Shown: positions 9,262-18,186 of the stretch, piece after piece
How the letters are laid out: the number at the start of each line of letters is the position of its first letter
How positions within the stretch are numbered: the stretch's first letter is position 1
Origin: Berkiella sp963829835
Lineage (GTDB): Bacteria > Pseudomonadota > Gammaproteobacteria > Berkiellales > Berkiellaceae
DNA: 64,000 bases
Direction of reading: 5' to 3'
Assembly: GCA_963829835.1 (NCBI GenBank)
Contig: CAWHKC010000004.1
Span: forward strand, 1,054,001-1,118,000
Position numbers and translations under genes: made by a program
The notes under the pieces: model-generated
Database searches by the model: none
What the model saw: only the letters and a program-made list of their open reading frames with translations
Told to the model about the DNA's origin: nothing

Positions 9262-10065
9262 ATGGCACGTCGACGATCACGTTCTCATTTTAAACAAAAT
9301 TTTGTTGCCTCTTTTATCATTATTCTAGTGCTAGGGTTATTTGGTACGGGTGGCTTTGTTTTATATCAGAAAAAAAGTGAATTCAACGATCTTGATCCAG
9401 AAACTTTATGTCCTAAATCTGGGACAATCTCTGAATTAGTTGTACTTATTGATAATTCTGATGCCTTGACGAAAATCCAACGCGAGTCTATCAAAAATAA
9501 AATGACGAAACTAGTAAAAAGCTTGCCAAAACATGGCGGCTTGAAAATTTACGAAATCGACGTTAATGGTGGTCTACATGAACCCATCGCTAACCTATGC
9601 AATCCAGGTAGTGGCGAAGGTGAAAGTAAGATTTATAGTAATCCTATCTATTTTCAAAAAGCACAACAAAAAGCATTTGATGCCATTAAAAACTCTTTGC
9701 AAGAAATAGACAAGGCTAAAACCCTTAATATTTCACCTATTATGGAAAATATTCAAGCCATTGCTGTTAAAGATTTTGATTCAAGAAGTGATGTTTCAAA
9801 AAAGATAATTATTATTTCAGACTTCAGGCAGCATGTTCCACAATTTAGTTTGTATACAAAAATCCCTGTTTCCTCCGACTTCAATAAAACATCATATGCC
9901 AAAGCGATTGAATCAGATCTGCACGATATTGAAGTGAAACTATATGTATTGAATAGTAAGAATCCGCAACAAAATCTCAATCAAGAAAAATTGATGAAAT
10001 TTTGGAAGGAATGGTTTGAATTTCAAGGAGCTGAGGAAGTAAGCATTGATAGGATTATAGGCTAA
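9262..10065 (+). CDS. Membrane-anchored VWA-like protein
   Basis: One N-terminal transmembrane anchor (about residues 16-34) follows a very basic start (ARRRSRSHFK), so the rest probably faces the periplasm. The following domain resembles a von Willebrand A fold: a hydrophobic strand leads into DNSD at 64-67 (in place of the classical MIDAS DxSxS), and a second strand IIIISDF ends at Asp187. The domain is short and the metal site is degenerate, so metal binding is uncertain. A strong AGGGG site precedes the ATG. As second gene of the membrane operon it is likely a protein-interaction or sensor subunit. Confidence 0.78.
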   Translation: MARRRSRSHFKQNFVASFIIILVLGLFGTGGFVLYQKKSEFNDLDPETLCPKSGTISELVVLIDNSDALTKIQRESIKNKMTKLVKSLPKHGGLKIYEIDVNGGLHEPIANLCNPGSGEGESKIYSNPIYFQKAQQKAFDAIKNSLQEIDKAKTLNISPIMENIQAIAVKDFDSRSDVSKKIIIISDFRQHVPQFSLYTKIPVSSDFNKTSYAKAIESDLHDIEVKLYVLNSKNPQQNLNQEKLMKFWKEWFEFQGAEEVSIDRIIG

Positions 10066-10080
10066 ATTTGGAAATAGAGT

Positions 10081-11163
10081 GTGATGAATCGCAGAACGTC
10101 AAAGGCTAAAAAAATACTTTCACCAAATGGATTATTGTCTCGTCTTCCATTTATGTTGGCGGTGATTGTTGGTGGCGCTATTATATCCGTAATGAAGATA
10201 TATGACGTAAGCCAAATAGTCGTTAGCTTGGTCGCGGTCCTATTTATTATATTATATGCTTTGTCAGTGACTATGATCCCTGCACTGCGCTTACGCGAAG
10301 ACCAGCTCGGCGATAATTGTTATTATTTAGGATTTTTATACACATTAGGAAGTTTGGCTTGGGCTTTGCAGGCATTTTCTGCAACAAATAATACAGATGA
10401 GATTATTGCCAATTTCGGACTGGCCCTGTTTTCAACTATCGCGGGCATTATTTTAAGAGTTGTCATAAATCAGTCCAGAAAAGATATTCTAGAAACTGAG
10501 CGCGAATGTAGAATTGAACTTTCTAGCGCTGTAGCTAGAATGCGCTCGAATATTGATGAAGCAACCTATTCTTTAGAATCATTTTGCCGTCTTACGCAAC
10601 AAATGGTGCAAGAGAGTACCAGTAATGCGGTGAGCGTATCAGCTGATGCCATGCAGACATGCTCTAATAGTCTTTTGGCAGTAAATGAGAAGGTGATTTC
10701 TGGAATTAGCAGTTCTTTAGCTAATCATGCTCAGTATACAAACAAATTAAACCATGCGATTGGTGGCGTTGAGGATGAAATCACAAATCTCTCAGAACGT
10801 TTAAAAAATATTGATATTGATAAAAACATTATACTTTCAAGATTAGATCCCGTTGTCGCTCAAATGGAAACCTCATTAACCGAAATATCCAATAAAATGA
10901 ACAATGCAGTAAGGATTATTGAAAGAGAAATGCTTAGCATCTCAGAAAGAATAAAATACGTGGAAGTTGATAAAGATATTATTCATACTAAGCTGGCGCC
11001 AGTTGCAGAACATATAGAAACTTCTTTAAGTGAACTTGCCAATACTATCAAAGAACATAACAATTCTCTTGTTCAAGAAATTAAACGTTCCAAGACTATC
11101 ACTATTGAACTTTCAAACACATTGACAGATCTAGCTGAATTAATTACAGAGAAAGTCAGATGA
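10081..11163 (+). CDS. Four-TM protein with long coiled coil, ExbB/MotA-like candidate
   Basis: Starts at GTG or the adjacent ATG. Four hydrophobic segments (about 21-41, 45-68, 80-99, 109-128) are followed by about 230 residues of soluble helix. The motif LGDNCYYLGFLYTLGSL precedes the third helix, and the fourth reads GLALFSTIAGIILR, reminiscent of the Gly/Thr-rich pore helices of MotA/ExbB/TolQ subunits; this likeness is by eye. The C-terminal part holds internal repeats: two similar stretches with LSERLKNID..IILSRLDPV and ISERIKYVE..IIHTKLAPV about 60 residues apart. Its stop overlaps the next start in an ATGA, indicating translational coupling. Probably the stator-like channel partner of the next gene. 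Confidence 0.78.
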   Translation: MMNRRTSKAKKILSPNGLLSRLPFMLAVIVGGAIISVMKIYDVSQIVVSLVAVLFIILYALSVTMIPALRLREDQLGDNCYYLGFLYTLGSLAWALQAFSATNNTDEIIANFGLALFSTIAGIILRVVINQSRKDILETERECRIELSSAVARMRSNIDEATYSLESFCRLTQQMVQESTSNAVSVSADAMQTCSNSLLAVNEKVISGISSSLANHAQYTNKLNHAIGGVEDEITNLSERLKNIDIDKNIILSRLDPVVAQMETSLTEISNKMNNAVRIIEREMLSISERIKYVEVDKDIIHTKLAPVAEHIETSLSELANTIKEHNNSLVQEIKRSKTITIELSNTLTDLAELITEKVR

Positions 11164-12086
11164 ACAAAAATAAGAATAGTGATATACAGTATCGCCGCGG
11201 AATTGTTTTGGGCCTAACATTTGCGGAACTTTTAATTTTATTATTATTTGTTCTTCTGCTCGTTTTAGGCGTTTCTTTAGAGCGCAATAGTAATGCTAAT
11301 AGCAATAACAATAGTAGTAGTAACGCCAAGCAATACAATGAGAAAGAATTATCTGAAATGAGCTCGCTTTCATCTTTACTTAAGAAGAAAAATGAAAGCT
11401 CATATGAGGAAGCAAAAAGGCTTATCAATAAGGGTGAAGATGAGAAAGCCTATCAAGCACTATTGGGATTGCCTGCAGACTCAACAAAAAAAATAAATGG
11501 AAAAGTATCACAAGTTGAACTGGCTCAAATGAGCGATGTTATTGCTTATGTTAAATCTAACAATCCAACAGCCTATGTGAAGATCCAAAAATATATTAAG
11601 TCAGGTGAAATAGAAAAAGCCTATCAAGAATTGATTGAATCATCATCCATTGTAAAGAGTGCAACAAATGAAGTGCAGGTTCATAAGAACATGATTAGTG
11701 ATTGCAGAGCCCAGAATAAACATTTGGTTAATATTAAAAATATTGGAAGAGGCGGTGATTTTCCCTCTTGTTGGTTCGATGAAACCGGAGCAAAACAATT
11801 TCTTTATAATATTGAACTTACGGATAAAGGTATTGTTGTTTACGACAACCCCATCCCTTCAAGAGAACAGGAAAAGAAAACTATGCCGCTTACTGGGTTT
11901 AAGCTGGGTTCTCCAATGCAGCCAAGTGAATTCATGAAAGCAGGACAAAAGATAAGAAAAATGAGCGATGATAATAGCTGTAGATACTTTGTAAAAATTG
12001 CAGACAAAACGAGCCCTGATAGTAAAGAACATTATAAAAAGCTAAGAACAACGGTAGAAAACATCTTCTATAAAAAAGACGTTTAA
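11160..12086 (+). CDS. Single-TM MotB/TolR-like protein, last large gene of membrane operon
   Basis: Residues 14-38 form one transmembrane helix starting GLTFAELLILLLF, with an acidic residue (Glu23) at its start, in the manner of MotB/ExbD/TolR partners where an acidic TM residue carries ions. A low-complexity Asn/Ser linker follows, then two related helical repeats with EEAKRLINKGEDEKAY and KIQKYIKSGEIEKAYQ, and a C-terminal domain with CWFDETG and CRYFVKIAD. There is no OmpA peptidoglycan-binding motif. The ATGA overlap with the preceding gene supports a 1:1 or fixed-ratio complex. Family name not recognised. Confidence 0.77.
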   Translation: MNKNKNSDIQYRRGIVLGLTFAELLILLLFVLLLVLGVSLERNSNANSNNNSSSNAKQYNEKELSEMSSLSSLLKKKNESSYEEAKRLINKGEDEKAYQALLGLPADSTKKINGKVSQVELAQMSDVIAYVKSNNPTAYVKIQKYIKSGEIEKAYQELIESSSIVKSATNEVQVHKNMISDCRAQNKHLVNIKNIGRGGDFPSCWFDETGAKQFLYNIELTDKGIVVYDNPIPSREQEKKTMPLTGFKLGSPMQPSEFMKAGQKIRKMSDDNSCRYFVKIADKTSPDSKEHYKKLRTTVENIFYKKDV

Positions 12087-12088
12087 AA

Positions 12089-12268
12089 ATGGACTTGACG
12101 CCGGAGATAAAAGTAAAGATTGCTTGCGACATGTTGAAATATAAATTTAAATTGCATTTTGAATTTAAGCATTTAAGCAGATTTCGAAAGCGAGTAATGT
12201 TTAGGTTATACAAGAGAAAGTTGGTTATGGAATTTTTAAAAGAAGGCGGAGTTAAGAGCTCCCTTTGA
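12089..12268 (+). CDS. Small basic protein at operon end
   Basis: A 59-residue ORF begins two bases after the preceding stop. The product is rich in Lys, Arg, Phe and Leu with no motif or membrane segment. There is no clear ribosome binding site, so it could only be translated by reinitiation after the upstream gene. It may be a true short operon member or a chance ORF. Confidence 0.45.
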   Translation: MDLTPEIKVKIACDMLKYKFKLHFEFKHLSRFRKRVMFRLYKRKLVMEFLKEGGVKSSL

Positions 12269-12381
12269 ACAGATGTAGTTCCCCTTATACAAATACAAAT
12301 TGCATTGTAATGTATTGATTATTAATAACTTATCTCTTTTTGGGGGTTCATTACTATTAGACAAACGGCATTGAAGTCCAT

Positions 12382-12427
12382 TTGTATTTGGTTTACACTT
12401 CTTAATATAATATAGACTTTTGTAAAC
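12382..12427 (+). promoter_or_regulatory. Putative promoter and inverted-repeat operator of the XRE–ImmA gene
   Basis: A -35-like TTGTAT (12382-12387) and a perfect -10 TATAAT (12406-12411) are 18 bases apart. A 7-base inverted repeat, GTTTACA (12391-12397) and TGTAAAC (12421-12427), flanks the -10. An AAGGAGG ribosome site follows directly before the ATG. The geometry suggests autoregulation by the XRE protein. Confidence 0.55.
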
Positions 12428-12441
12428 CTTAAGGAGGGCCA

Positions 12442-13530
12442 ATGTTCAGTAACCGATTGCTTCAAGCGCGAAAAGCTTCTGGCTTGTCATTAAGGGAGTT
12501 GGGTGAGCGAGTTGGGGTTTCCCATGCTGCTATTAAAAAATATGAAGATGGTGAAGTCAAACCTTCTTCTGACATTTTACTTAAGCTCGCTAAGGCATTA
12601 GGAGTGAGGTCAGAGTATTTTTTTCGGCCTGATATTATTCCAGCATTAGATGCAATTAGTTATCGCAAACATAGTTCATTACCAAAAAAACAATTAGATG
12701 CTATTAGTCAAAAAATCATTGATTTAATTGAGCGACGAATTGAACTTGAAAATTTATTTCCACTTGCATCTAAACGTACATTTTCTGAAATAAAGAACCT
12801 ACCAAAAGTATTAAAAGATAATACCGATATAGAAAAAGCTGCGGAAACTGTACGAGAGGAATGGAAGTTAGGCTTTGATCCAATTCTTGATCTGGTTGAT
12901 ATATTTGAAATGCAAGGGATACGAGTATTTTCAGTTAACATTGCAGATAATGTTAAGTTTGATGGATTATGCACAGAAATATTAAATAAATTTATTATTG
13001 TCATTAGCAGCAATTGGCCAGGTGATCGTCAGCGATTTACATTAGCACATGAACTTGGGCATTTGCTTCTTTCAGCTCGACTCAATCCATCAATGAATGA
13101 AGAAAAAGCTTGCAATCATTTTGCGGGCGCTTTTTTGTTTCCAAGAGAATCGGTTATAAACGAACTAGGCAAGAAGCGCAATTCTATCGAATTGAAAGAA
13201 TTATCACTTCTTAAAGAAGAGTTTGGTATCAGTATGAGTAGTATTCTATACCGCGCAAAAAACTTGGAAATTATTTCTGATAATTATTGGTTGCAAATGA
13301 TACGTTTATTCAGAAAAAAAGGATGGCATAAAAAAGAACCTGGTACCTCTTATCCTCATGAAACAACTCGTGTTTTTGAACAAAGTGTCTTTCATGCACT
13401 TGCAGAGGAATGTATTGGCGAATCTAAGGCGGCTGAGTTGTTGAGTCTACCCTTGACTGAATTCCGTCGCATTCGAGCGATGGAGGGCAAGGATGCTAAT
13501 ACTCATCAGCGATGCGAACATTTTAATTGA
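12442..13530 (+). CDS. XRE-family regulator with ImmA/IrrE metallopeptidase domain (antitoxin-like)
   Basis: Residues about 5-60 form a Cro/C1-type helix-turn-helix. The middle and C-terminal region is a COG2856/ImmA-IrrE zinc peptidase domain with HELGH at 203-207 and the downstream acidic helix (NEEKACNHFAGAF). Such fusions usually repress their own operon and cleave or sequester partner proteins. The start has an excellent AAGGAGG site. The last 38 bases overlap the next gene, a PIN-domain protein, and the pair matches known XRE–COG2856/PIN toxin–antitoxin-like modules. It sits directly beside the unassigned membrane operon, which suggests an accessory or defence island. Confidence 0.92.
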   Translation: MFSNRLLQARKASGLSLRELGERVGVSHAAIKKYEDGEVKPSSDILLKLAKALGVRSEYFFRPDIIPALDAISYRKHSSLPKKQLDAISQKIIDLIERRIELENLFPLASKRTFSEIKNLPKVLKDNTDIEKAAETVREEWKLGFDPILDLVDIFEMQGIRVFSVNIADNVKFDGLCTEILNKFIIVISSNWPGDRQRFTLAHELGHLLLSARLNPSMNEEKACNHFAGAFLFPRESVINELGKKRNSIELKELSLLKEEFGISMSSILYRAKNLEIISDNYWLQMIRLFRKKGWHKKEPGTSYPHETTRVFEQSVFHALAEECIGESKAAELLSLPLTEFRRIRAMEGKDANTHQRCEHFN

Positions 13531-14008
13531 TATGCATGACAGCAATTTAATTGAAGCGATGTTTAAGCTTTCTTTTAGATTTGCGACGCCTGATATCATC
13601 TATGCAGAAGAGCTGGAAGAGCGACACGCATATTTAACAAAACTTGGTTTGGAAGTTCTTTCAATGAGTGGGGAACTTGTCGAAAAAGTAGAACAAGTCG
13701 CAATTAAATATACAAAACCAAGTAGAAATGATCTTTTTGCGCTAATACTAGCGCAACATGAAAAATGCCCATTACTAACTGGCGACGGCGACCTTCGTCG
13801 AGCCGCGAACAGTGAAAATGTTGAAGTTCATGGCACAATATGGCTTGTTAAAGAGATGTATGATTCGGGACTAATTACAGCTGCAGAAGCCGAAACAGCT
13901 TTTGAAATGATGAGAAGCAATGGAAGTAGACTTCCTTGGGCTGAGATTGAAAGAATAATTTCTAAATGGAAGATTGAAGAACTAAAATTTGTAGGACAAA
14001 AAATTTAA
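13493..14008 (+). CDS. PIN-domain protein, putative toxin ribonuclease
   Basis: A 171-residue PIN-fold protein. The acidic residues expected to bind metal are visible: Asp7 in ISDANILID, Glu39/Glu40, Asp80 in SRNDLFALILA, and Asp98/Asp100 in TGDGDLRR. PIN toxins cleave RNA in the cytoplasm and are usually held in check by the neighbouring antitoxin. The ATG lies inside the end of the XRE–ImmA gene and has its own GGAGGGCAAGG site, so expression is coupled but can also be independent. All metal-site residues appear intact, so it is probably active. Confidence 0.87.
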   Translation: MLILISDANILIDMHDSNLIEAMFKLSFRFATPDIIYAEELEERHAYLTKLGLEVLSMSGELVEKVEQVAIKYTKPSRNDLFALILAQHEKCPLLTGDGDLRRAANSENVEVHGTIWLVKEMYDSGLITAAEAETAFEMMRSNGSRLPWAEIERIISKWKIEELKFVGQKI

Positions 14009-14122
14009 ATTGAGATTTGTGGAAGAGGATTAATAAAACAAGTAAGTAGAACGTCATCAGAGTAATATCCTATGCAGCGCTGCTGCTGAAGAATTAAGAT
14101 TTTAAAAAGATGTGCTGCTAAT

Positions 14123-14368
14123 TTATGAAGAGAATTTTAATATATCCTCAGACTTAATCAACTCATCTTTATGATTATGAATATATTTTGTTGCAATACT
14201 TCTTTTAAATTCAGGCACGGTGTTAAGTAGCCAGTCATTTATCGCATTTGCAGTGATTTCAAAGGTACCACAATTTTTGCATGTGACTTTAAAATTTTGA
14301 TCAGTAACCTCTTTCGTGGGGTTTGAACAAATAGGACAACCTTTAAATGATATGCTTGATTCCATCAT
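14123..14368 (-). CDS. Small zinc-ribbon protein
   Basis: An 81-residue protein with CPICSNP near residue 11 and CKNCGTFEI near residue 30, two CxxC pairs that should bind one zinc ion as a ribbon. The remaining half is helical. An AAAGGT site lies seven bases before a double ATG start. Zinc ribbons of this kind occur in small regulators and in phage or defence islands. No more specific function can be given. Confidence 0.7.
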   Translation of the reverse strand: MMESSISFKGCPICSNPTKEVTDQNFKVTCKNCGTFEITANAINDWLLNTVPEFKRSIATKYIHNHKDELIKSEDILKFSS

Positions 14369-14632
14369 ATAATTTACCTTTAACTTAAATTGATATGCCT
14401 TTTATATAGTATATTAAAACTGAAAAAAGAACTGGATGGTCTTAATTCAACTATATTATAAATTTAATAATTTATCAGGGTCTGTAATTATGATCATTGT
14501 ATTAAAATCAATTGGAGGATGGTTGATGTGCTTAATGAAAATTTTCGCTTTCATGGTACAGAAATAATCGAATTAACCAAGGATTTATATGACAGAATTC
14601 CATTAGTCTAATAGACGACTTGACCCTTTTCC

Positions 14633-16702
14633 TCATTGAAGCGAAAGCCCCGTCATTTTCTTCACTAATTTTTCATCTGCCTGGGTTTGTAGCAATCTTA
14701 TATCTTCCTCCAGATGAACAATCGATTCTCTAAAACCAAGCCGAGCAGCAGGATCATCAGCACACATTTTTGCTCCTAAATCTTTTATAACCTTTGAGCA
14801 TCCTGCTGGAAATTCTACAAAAATTTTGCCAACGGAAAACACATCTGATCTTGTTGAGAAGTGAAAGTCTTTTTTACATTCTGGTGCTGTATATTCTTTT
14901 GTTCCACGACAGCAATCAACAACGCGTACTTGCTCACTGTGCGCCACGACTAAAGAATTCCCAAGATCAATAATGTTGACCTCACACGTTCCGTCGGATT
15001 TTAAATCTACGATAAAGTGTTCTGGCTTGAGATCGCAGTGAATAACAAGTCCTTGTTCATGCATTTTTAAAATAACCATAGCACATCCCAGCGCGATATA
15101 ATCAAATTGCAAAGCTGAAAGGGTTATTCTACCTCTTACAATATCTTCTAAAAGTTCAAAAAGTGAAATTCCTTTATATTTTGGTATAAAAAAGTCGGTT
15201 CTTTGATTGGATGCCACAATATTAAAAACCTCGCACTCTTTTAGTGCTGCTGCCTTGGAAAATCCTAAATCCAACATCCGCTTTTGTTGCCGTTCAAATA
15301 ACAGTACACGACTTTTTTCGCTGATTAGCAATTTAATAGCTGGTAAAGTTCTCTCATGTCTATCAAGCAAAATTCCAAATCGTTCCATGCATGTAATTTC
15401 TTCATCAAAAGCTGAACTTAGGCCTTGAGTTTTAAAGGCTTCGCGCGCTCTACCGCCAGTTGTTTTCACAACAAGCTCACTGCCGGCCTCATCTTCAATA
15501 TCCTTTACTTTACCTGTTATCCCAAAACCGAATCCCAAAAAGTCTTTAGCACGATAAACAGTTTGCGCAACTAAATGAAAAGTAAACCACGGATTTCCAT
15601 TCTCACCTATTTTCACTTTTTTAACATTAGGGTTAGAATCGAAATAATTAGTCACAAACTGCCATAGGTTTTTTGATGGTGTATCGGTCGGTGGTTGTAA
15701 TTCCCCAATTTCGTTTTCAAGAATAATCAGCGCATCTTTAAGTGATATTCTTGAAGCAGGATCTAACTGGCACATGCTTGTGGCTAGATCTTTAAGCGTA
15801 CGACTAGCTCTTGCTACTAAAATAAAATCCATTATTGTTTTTCCAAGAGAAAAGACATCACTTTTTATAGAAAAACATTTTTTATGATTTTCAGGTGCTA
15901 TAAAATCCGCCGTTCCTCGAATAACATCAATAACTCGCACTTGTTCAAAATTATCCAATAGTAAAGAAAACCCAAATCCAGACAAATTGACTTCACAGGT
16001 TCCATCTGGCTTCAATAAAATGACAAAACTTTCAAGTTTTAAATCGCAATGGAGAGCGCCCTTTTCATGCATTTGTAACACAGCTTTTGTGCATTCTAAT
16101 ATAATGTGATTTAATTGAAAGGCACTAAGTGTTAAATTTCCCATTTGCAAGCGTCGATAAAGTTCAAGCAATGTAACGCCTGCAGGTTTGTCAATAAAAT
16201 AGTATATACGTTGATTGGACACGACCTCATTATAAACTTCAGCCTCTATCTCAGCAGCTTTAAAGCTATAACCTAAATGGAGTAGTCTTGTTACTTCTCT
16301 GGTATGTAAAGTCTCTCGTGTGCTCACATTTAGCAATGGACGCATGGAATTTAAAGTTCGCTTATGGACATCACGCAATAGCCCTAGTCGCTTTAATACT
16401 TGTTCCTCTTCATCAAATTCAGATGCAAGAGGCTCTCCTTGAAAAGCAACGTTAAAATGGCCTCCCGTTGTTTTAAGAACGATTTCTTCTCCAAGTGAAT
16501 CTTCGCACGTTTTTATTTTAGAGGTTGTGTCAAAACCAAACCCAAAATAATCTTTGGAGCGATAGATTTTTTCTCCTACCCTATAAAAAGTAAACCAATT
16601 CTTTCCTTTATCTTCTGTTACTCTTAGCCTTTTGTGTTGTAGATCACTTGAAAAGTAGTTTTCAACAAATTCCCACAATTGTTTGGATGGGCCAGTATTC
16701 AT
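14633..16702 (-). CDS. Tandem protein kinase domains: N-terminal pseudokinase, C-terminal kinase
   Basis: The 689-residue protein is an internal duplication of about 340 residues (units starting SKQLWEFV and SKNLWQFV). Each unit has a bilobal eukaryote-like kinase layout. Unit 2 has Lys413 (VVKTTGG), the catalytic loop HCDLK (555-559), DLG in place of DFG (579-581) and APE (605-607). Unit 1 has Lys77 and HCDLK (218-222), but the metal-binding Asp of DFG is replaced (NLSGFG, Gly242), so it is predicted to be catalytically weak or dead. The Asn after HCDLK is Ser in unit 1 and His in unit 2. There is no signal peptide. Eukaryote-like kinases are common among type IV effectors, so a host target is plausible but not shown. 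Confidence 0.87.
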   Translation of the reverse strand: MNTGPSKQLWEFVENYFSSDLQHKRLRVTEDKGKNWFTFYRVGEKIYRSKDYFGFGFDTTSKIKTCEDSLGEEIVLKTTGGHFNVAFQGEPLASEFDEEEQVLKRLGLLRDVHKRTLNSMRPLLNVSTRETLHTREVTRLLHLGYSFKAAEIEAEVYNEVVSNQRIYYFIDKPAGVTLLELYRRLQMGNLTLSAFQLNHIILECTKAVLQMHEKGALHCDLKLESFVILLKPDGTCEVNLSGFGFSLLLDNFEQVRVIDVIRGTADFIAPENHKKCFSIKSDVFSLGKTIMDFILVARASRTLKDLATSMCQLDPASRISLKDALIILENEIGELQPPTDTPSKNLWQFVTNYFDSNPNVKKVKIGENGNPWFTFHLVAQTVYRAKDFLGFGFGITGKVKDIEDEAGSELVVKTTGGRAREAFKTQGLSSAFDEEITCMERFGILLDRHERTLPAIKLLISEKSRVLLFERQQKRMLDLGFSKAAALKECEVFNIVASNQRTDFFIPKYKGISLFELLEDIVRGRITLSALQFDYIALGCAMVILKMHEQGLVIHCDLKPEHFIVDLKSDGTCEVNIIDLGNSLVVAHSEQVRVVDCCRGTKEYTAPECKKDFHFSTRSDVFSVGKIFVEFPAGCSKVIKDLGAKMCADDPAARLGFRESIVHLEEDIRLLQTQADEKLVKKMTGLSLQ

Positions 16703-16928
16703 ATATCATTTCTTCTATGCTGAGTGCAATGAATCAACCGCTTGGGTTTGAATCAAGATAAAGAAAGTTGCTTTTGGGGGTAGTAAACGCTCAGCTATAG
16801 CCGGCGAATTTTTGAACTGCGCTATGGAGATCTGATGGTATAGGGTGTAAATACATTTTCAAATGTTTCGGCTGCTTTTTGATGATTTTGTGAATACATT
16901 ATCATTAAAGAGTCAGCATTTTAACTGC

Positions 16929-18095
16929 CTACTGAGTGCTTGTCAAATGGATTTTGTTTGCATGTTTTTGGATAAGTAAACCCGCCACCATCAAACTGCA
17001 AAACATGGCTATTGCTGTTGATGCGAAATTGCCACTATAAAAATAGCTTACCAGTTCAAGCATAAGTGCTGTTATTACTAATCTCATGGCCTGAATCAAA
17101 GCGGCAGTTCTTGATTTGGTATTGGGGAGAAGTTCCATGCTGATGGGATATAAAATATTAACAGGAAACACCGCTCCTGCTGAGAATACTAAAACGGCAG
17201 CAGTAACAATCAAGGGATTATTAATTTTTAAAAGTCCAATGGCTAGAATGAGGATGGCACTAGTAAAACAAAGCCATTTGCCAAGATTGAAGCAAAATTG
17301 ATGTCCAAACCGGTTCAAGATTCCGGGGCTAAATATACTAATGGTACCAAATAAAAGAGAATTTACCCCAAGATAAAATCCAAAATGTTCTAACGGAACT
17401 CCCATCGCTTCCATATATAAAATGGGCGCCATGCCAACAAACATCCAATAGGGCGCATTGATCAGGCAAATGCCAAACACCATTGACATTAATTGGCGTG
17501 ATTTTAATAAAGGGTTATAAGCATTGAAGGCTATAGAAACAGACTTATTTCCTGGTTTGCTTGGAATGGCCATAACACTGGTGATTAAGCACACAACGGC
17601 TAATACAGTAATAGCAAAGAAGTTCGCTCGCCAATTAAAGTATAAATTGATATAGCTTCCAATAAGTGGCGCGATAGTTAAAGTGAGTGTCATTATGCCA
17701 TTTAGAGTACCTAGCACGGAAGCTTGCTTGTTAAGTGGGTACTCATCAATCAACACCACCCAGGCCAATGTAGAAGGTGCAGCAATACCTATCCCTTGCA
17801 ACAAGCGGCCAACTAGCAACATGTTAAAGCTAGTCGCAAGCACGCAAAACAGGCTGCCTACCAGAAACACTATTAAACTGATTAATATAATGGTGCGCCG
17901 GTTAAAACGATCGCCTAAGGCGCCGGTTATCAAGCAAAACGCACAATAAGCGATTAAGTTAATGCTTAAGGTTTGTTGCACCATAAACGGGGTCAGATCA
18001 AAGACTTGCTGTAGCTCGGGAAAGCTTGGAATAAAAATATCGACTTCTGCACCATACAGAATCAACATTAAAGCCACGGTGATAAATTTGAACAT
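16929..18095 (-). CDS. MFS transporter, Bcr/CflA-like drug efflux family
   Basis: About 388 residues of 12-helix transporter. The loop 2-3 signature GDRFNRRT (G-D-R-x-x-R-R) and the helix-4 motif GRLLQGIGIAAPS are those of the DHA1/Bcr-CflA drug:H+ antiporters. It probably exports small toxic molecules across the inner membrane. The frame can start at TTG (18107) or at the ATG four codons later, which I prefer; neither has a strong ribosome site. It stands apart from obvious partners, just left of a rearranged region. Confidence 0.85.
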   Translation of the reverse strand: MFKFITVALMLILYGAEVDIFIPSFPELQQVFDLTPFMVQQTLSINLIAYCAFCLITGALGDRFNRRTIILISLIVFLVGSLFCVLATSFNMLLVGRLLQGIGIAAPSTLAWVVLIDEYPLNKQASVLGTLNGIMTLTLTIAPLIGSYINLYFNWRANFFAITVLAVVCLITSVMAIPSKPGNKSVSIAFNAYNPLLKSRQLMSMVFGICLINAPYWMFVGMAPILYMEAMGVPLEHFGFYLGVNSLLFGTISIFSPGILNRFGHQFCFNLGKWLCFTSAILILAIGLLKINNPLIVTAAVLVFSAGAVFPVNILYPISMELLPNTKSRTAALIQAMRLVITALMLELVSYFYSGNFASTAIAMFCSLMVAGLLIQKHANKIHLTSTQ

Positions 18096-18186
18096 GAATG
18101 ATGCCAAGGGTAAACAATAGCCCTCATTCTAATACAATTACGCTTAGTTACCAAGCTTTTAAGGGGGCATCATTATTAATGACTAA

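Noticed and set aside
11156..11428. Antisense ORF with a hydrophobic Leu-rich stretch over the MotB-like gene.
   Set aside because: Arises from the complementary strand of a transmembrane helix codon run and Asn/Ser linker; the sense gene is coupled to its operon.
7836..12086. Assignment of the membrane operon to Zorya defence.
   Set aside because: There is no ZorC, ZorD or ZorE and no OmpA-type domain on the MotB-like protein; only a loose architectural likeness remains.
14519..14611. 30-codon ORF following a GGAGG next to its ATG (MVDVLNENFRFHG).
   Set aside because: The ribosome site touches the start codon and the ORF is too short with no homologue recognised; may be a gene remnant, not annotated.
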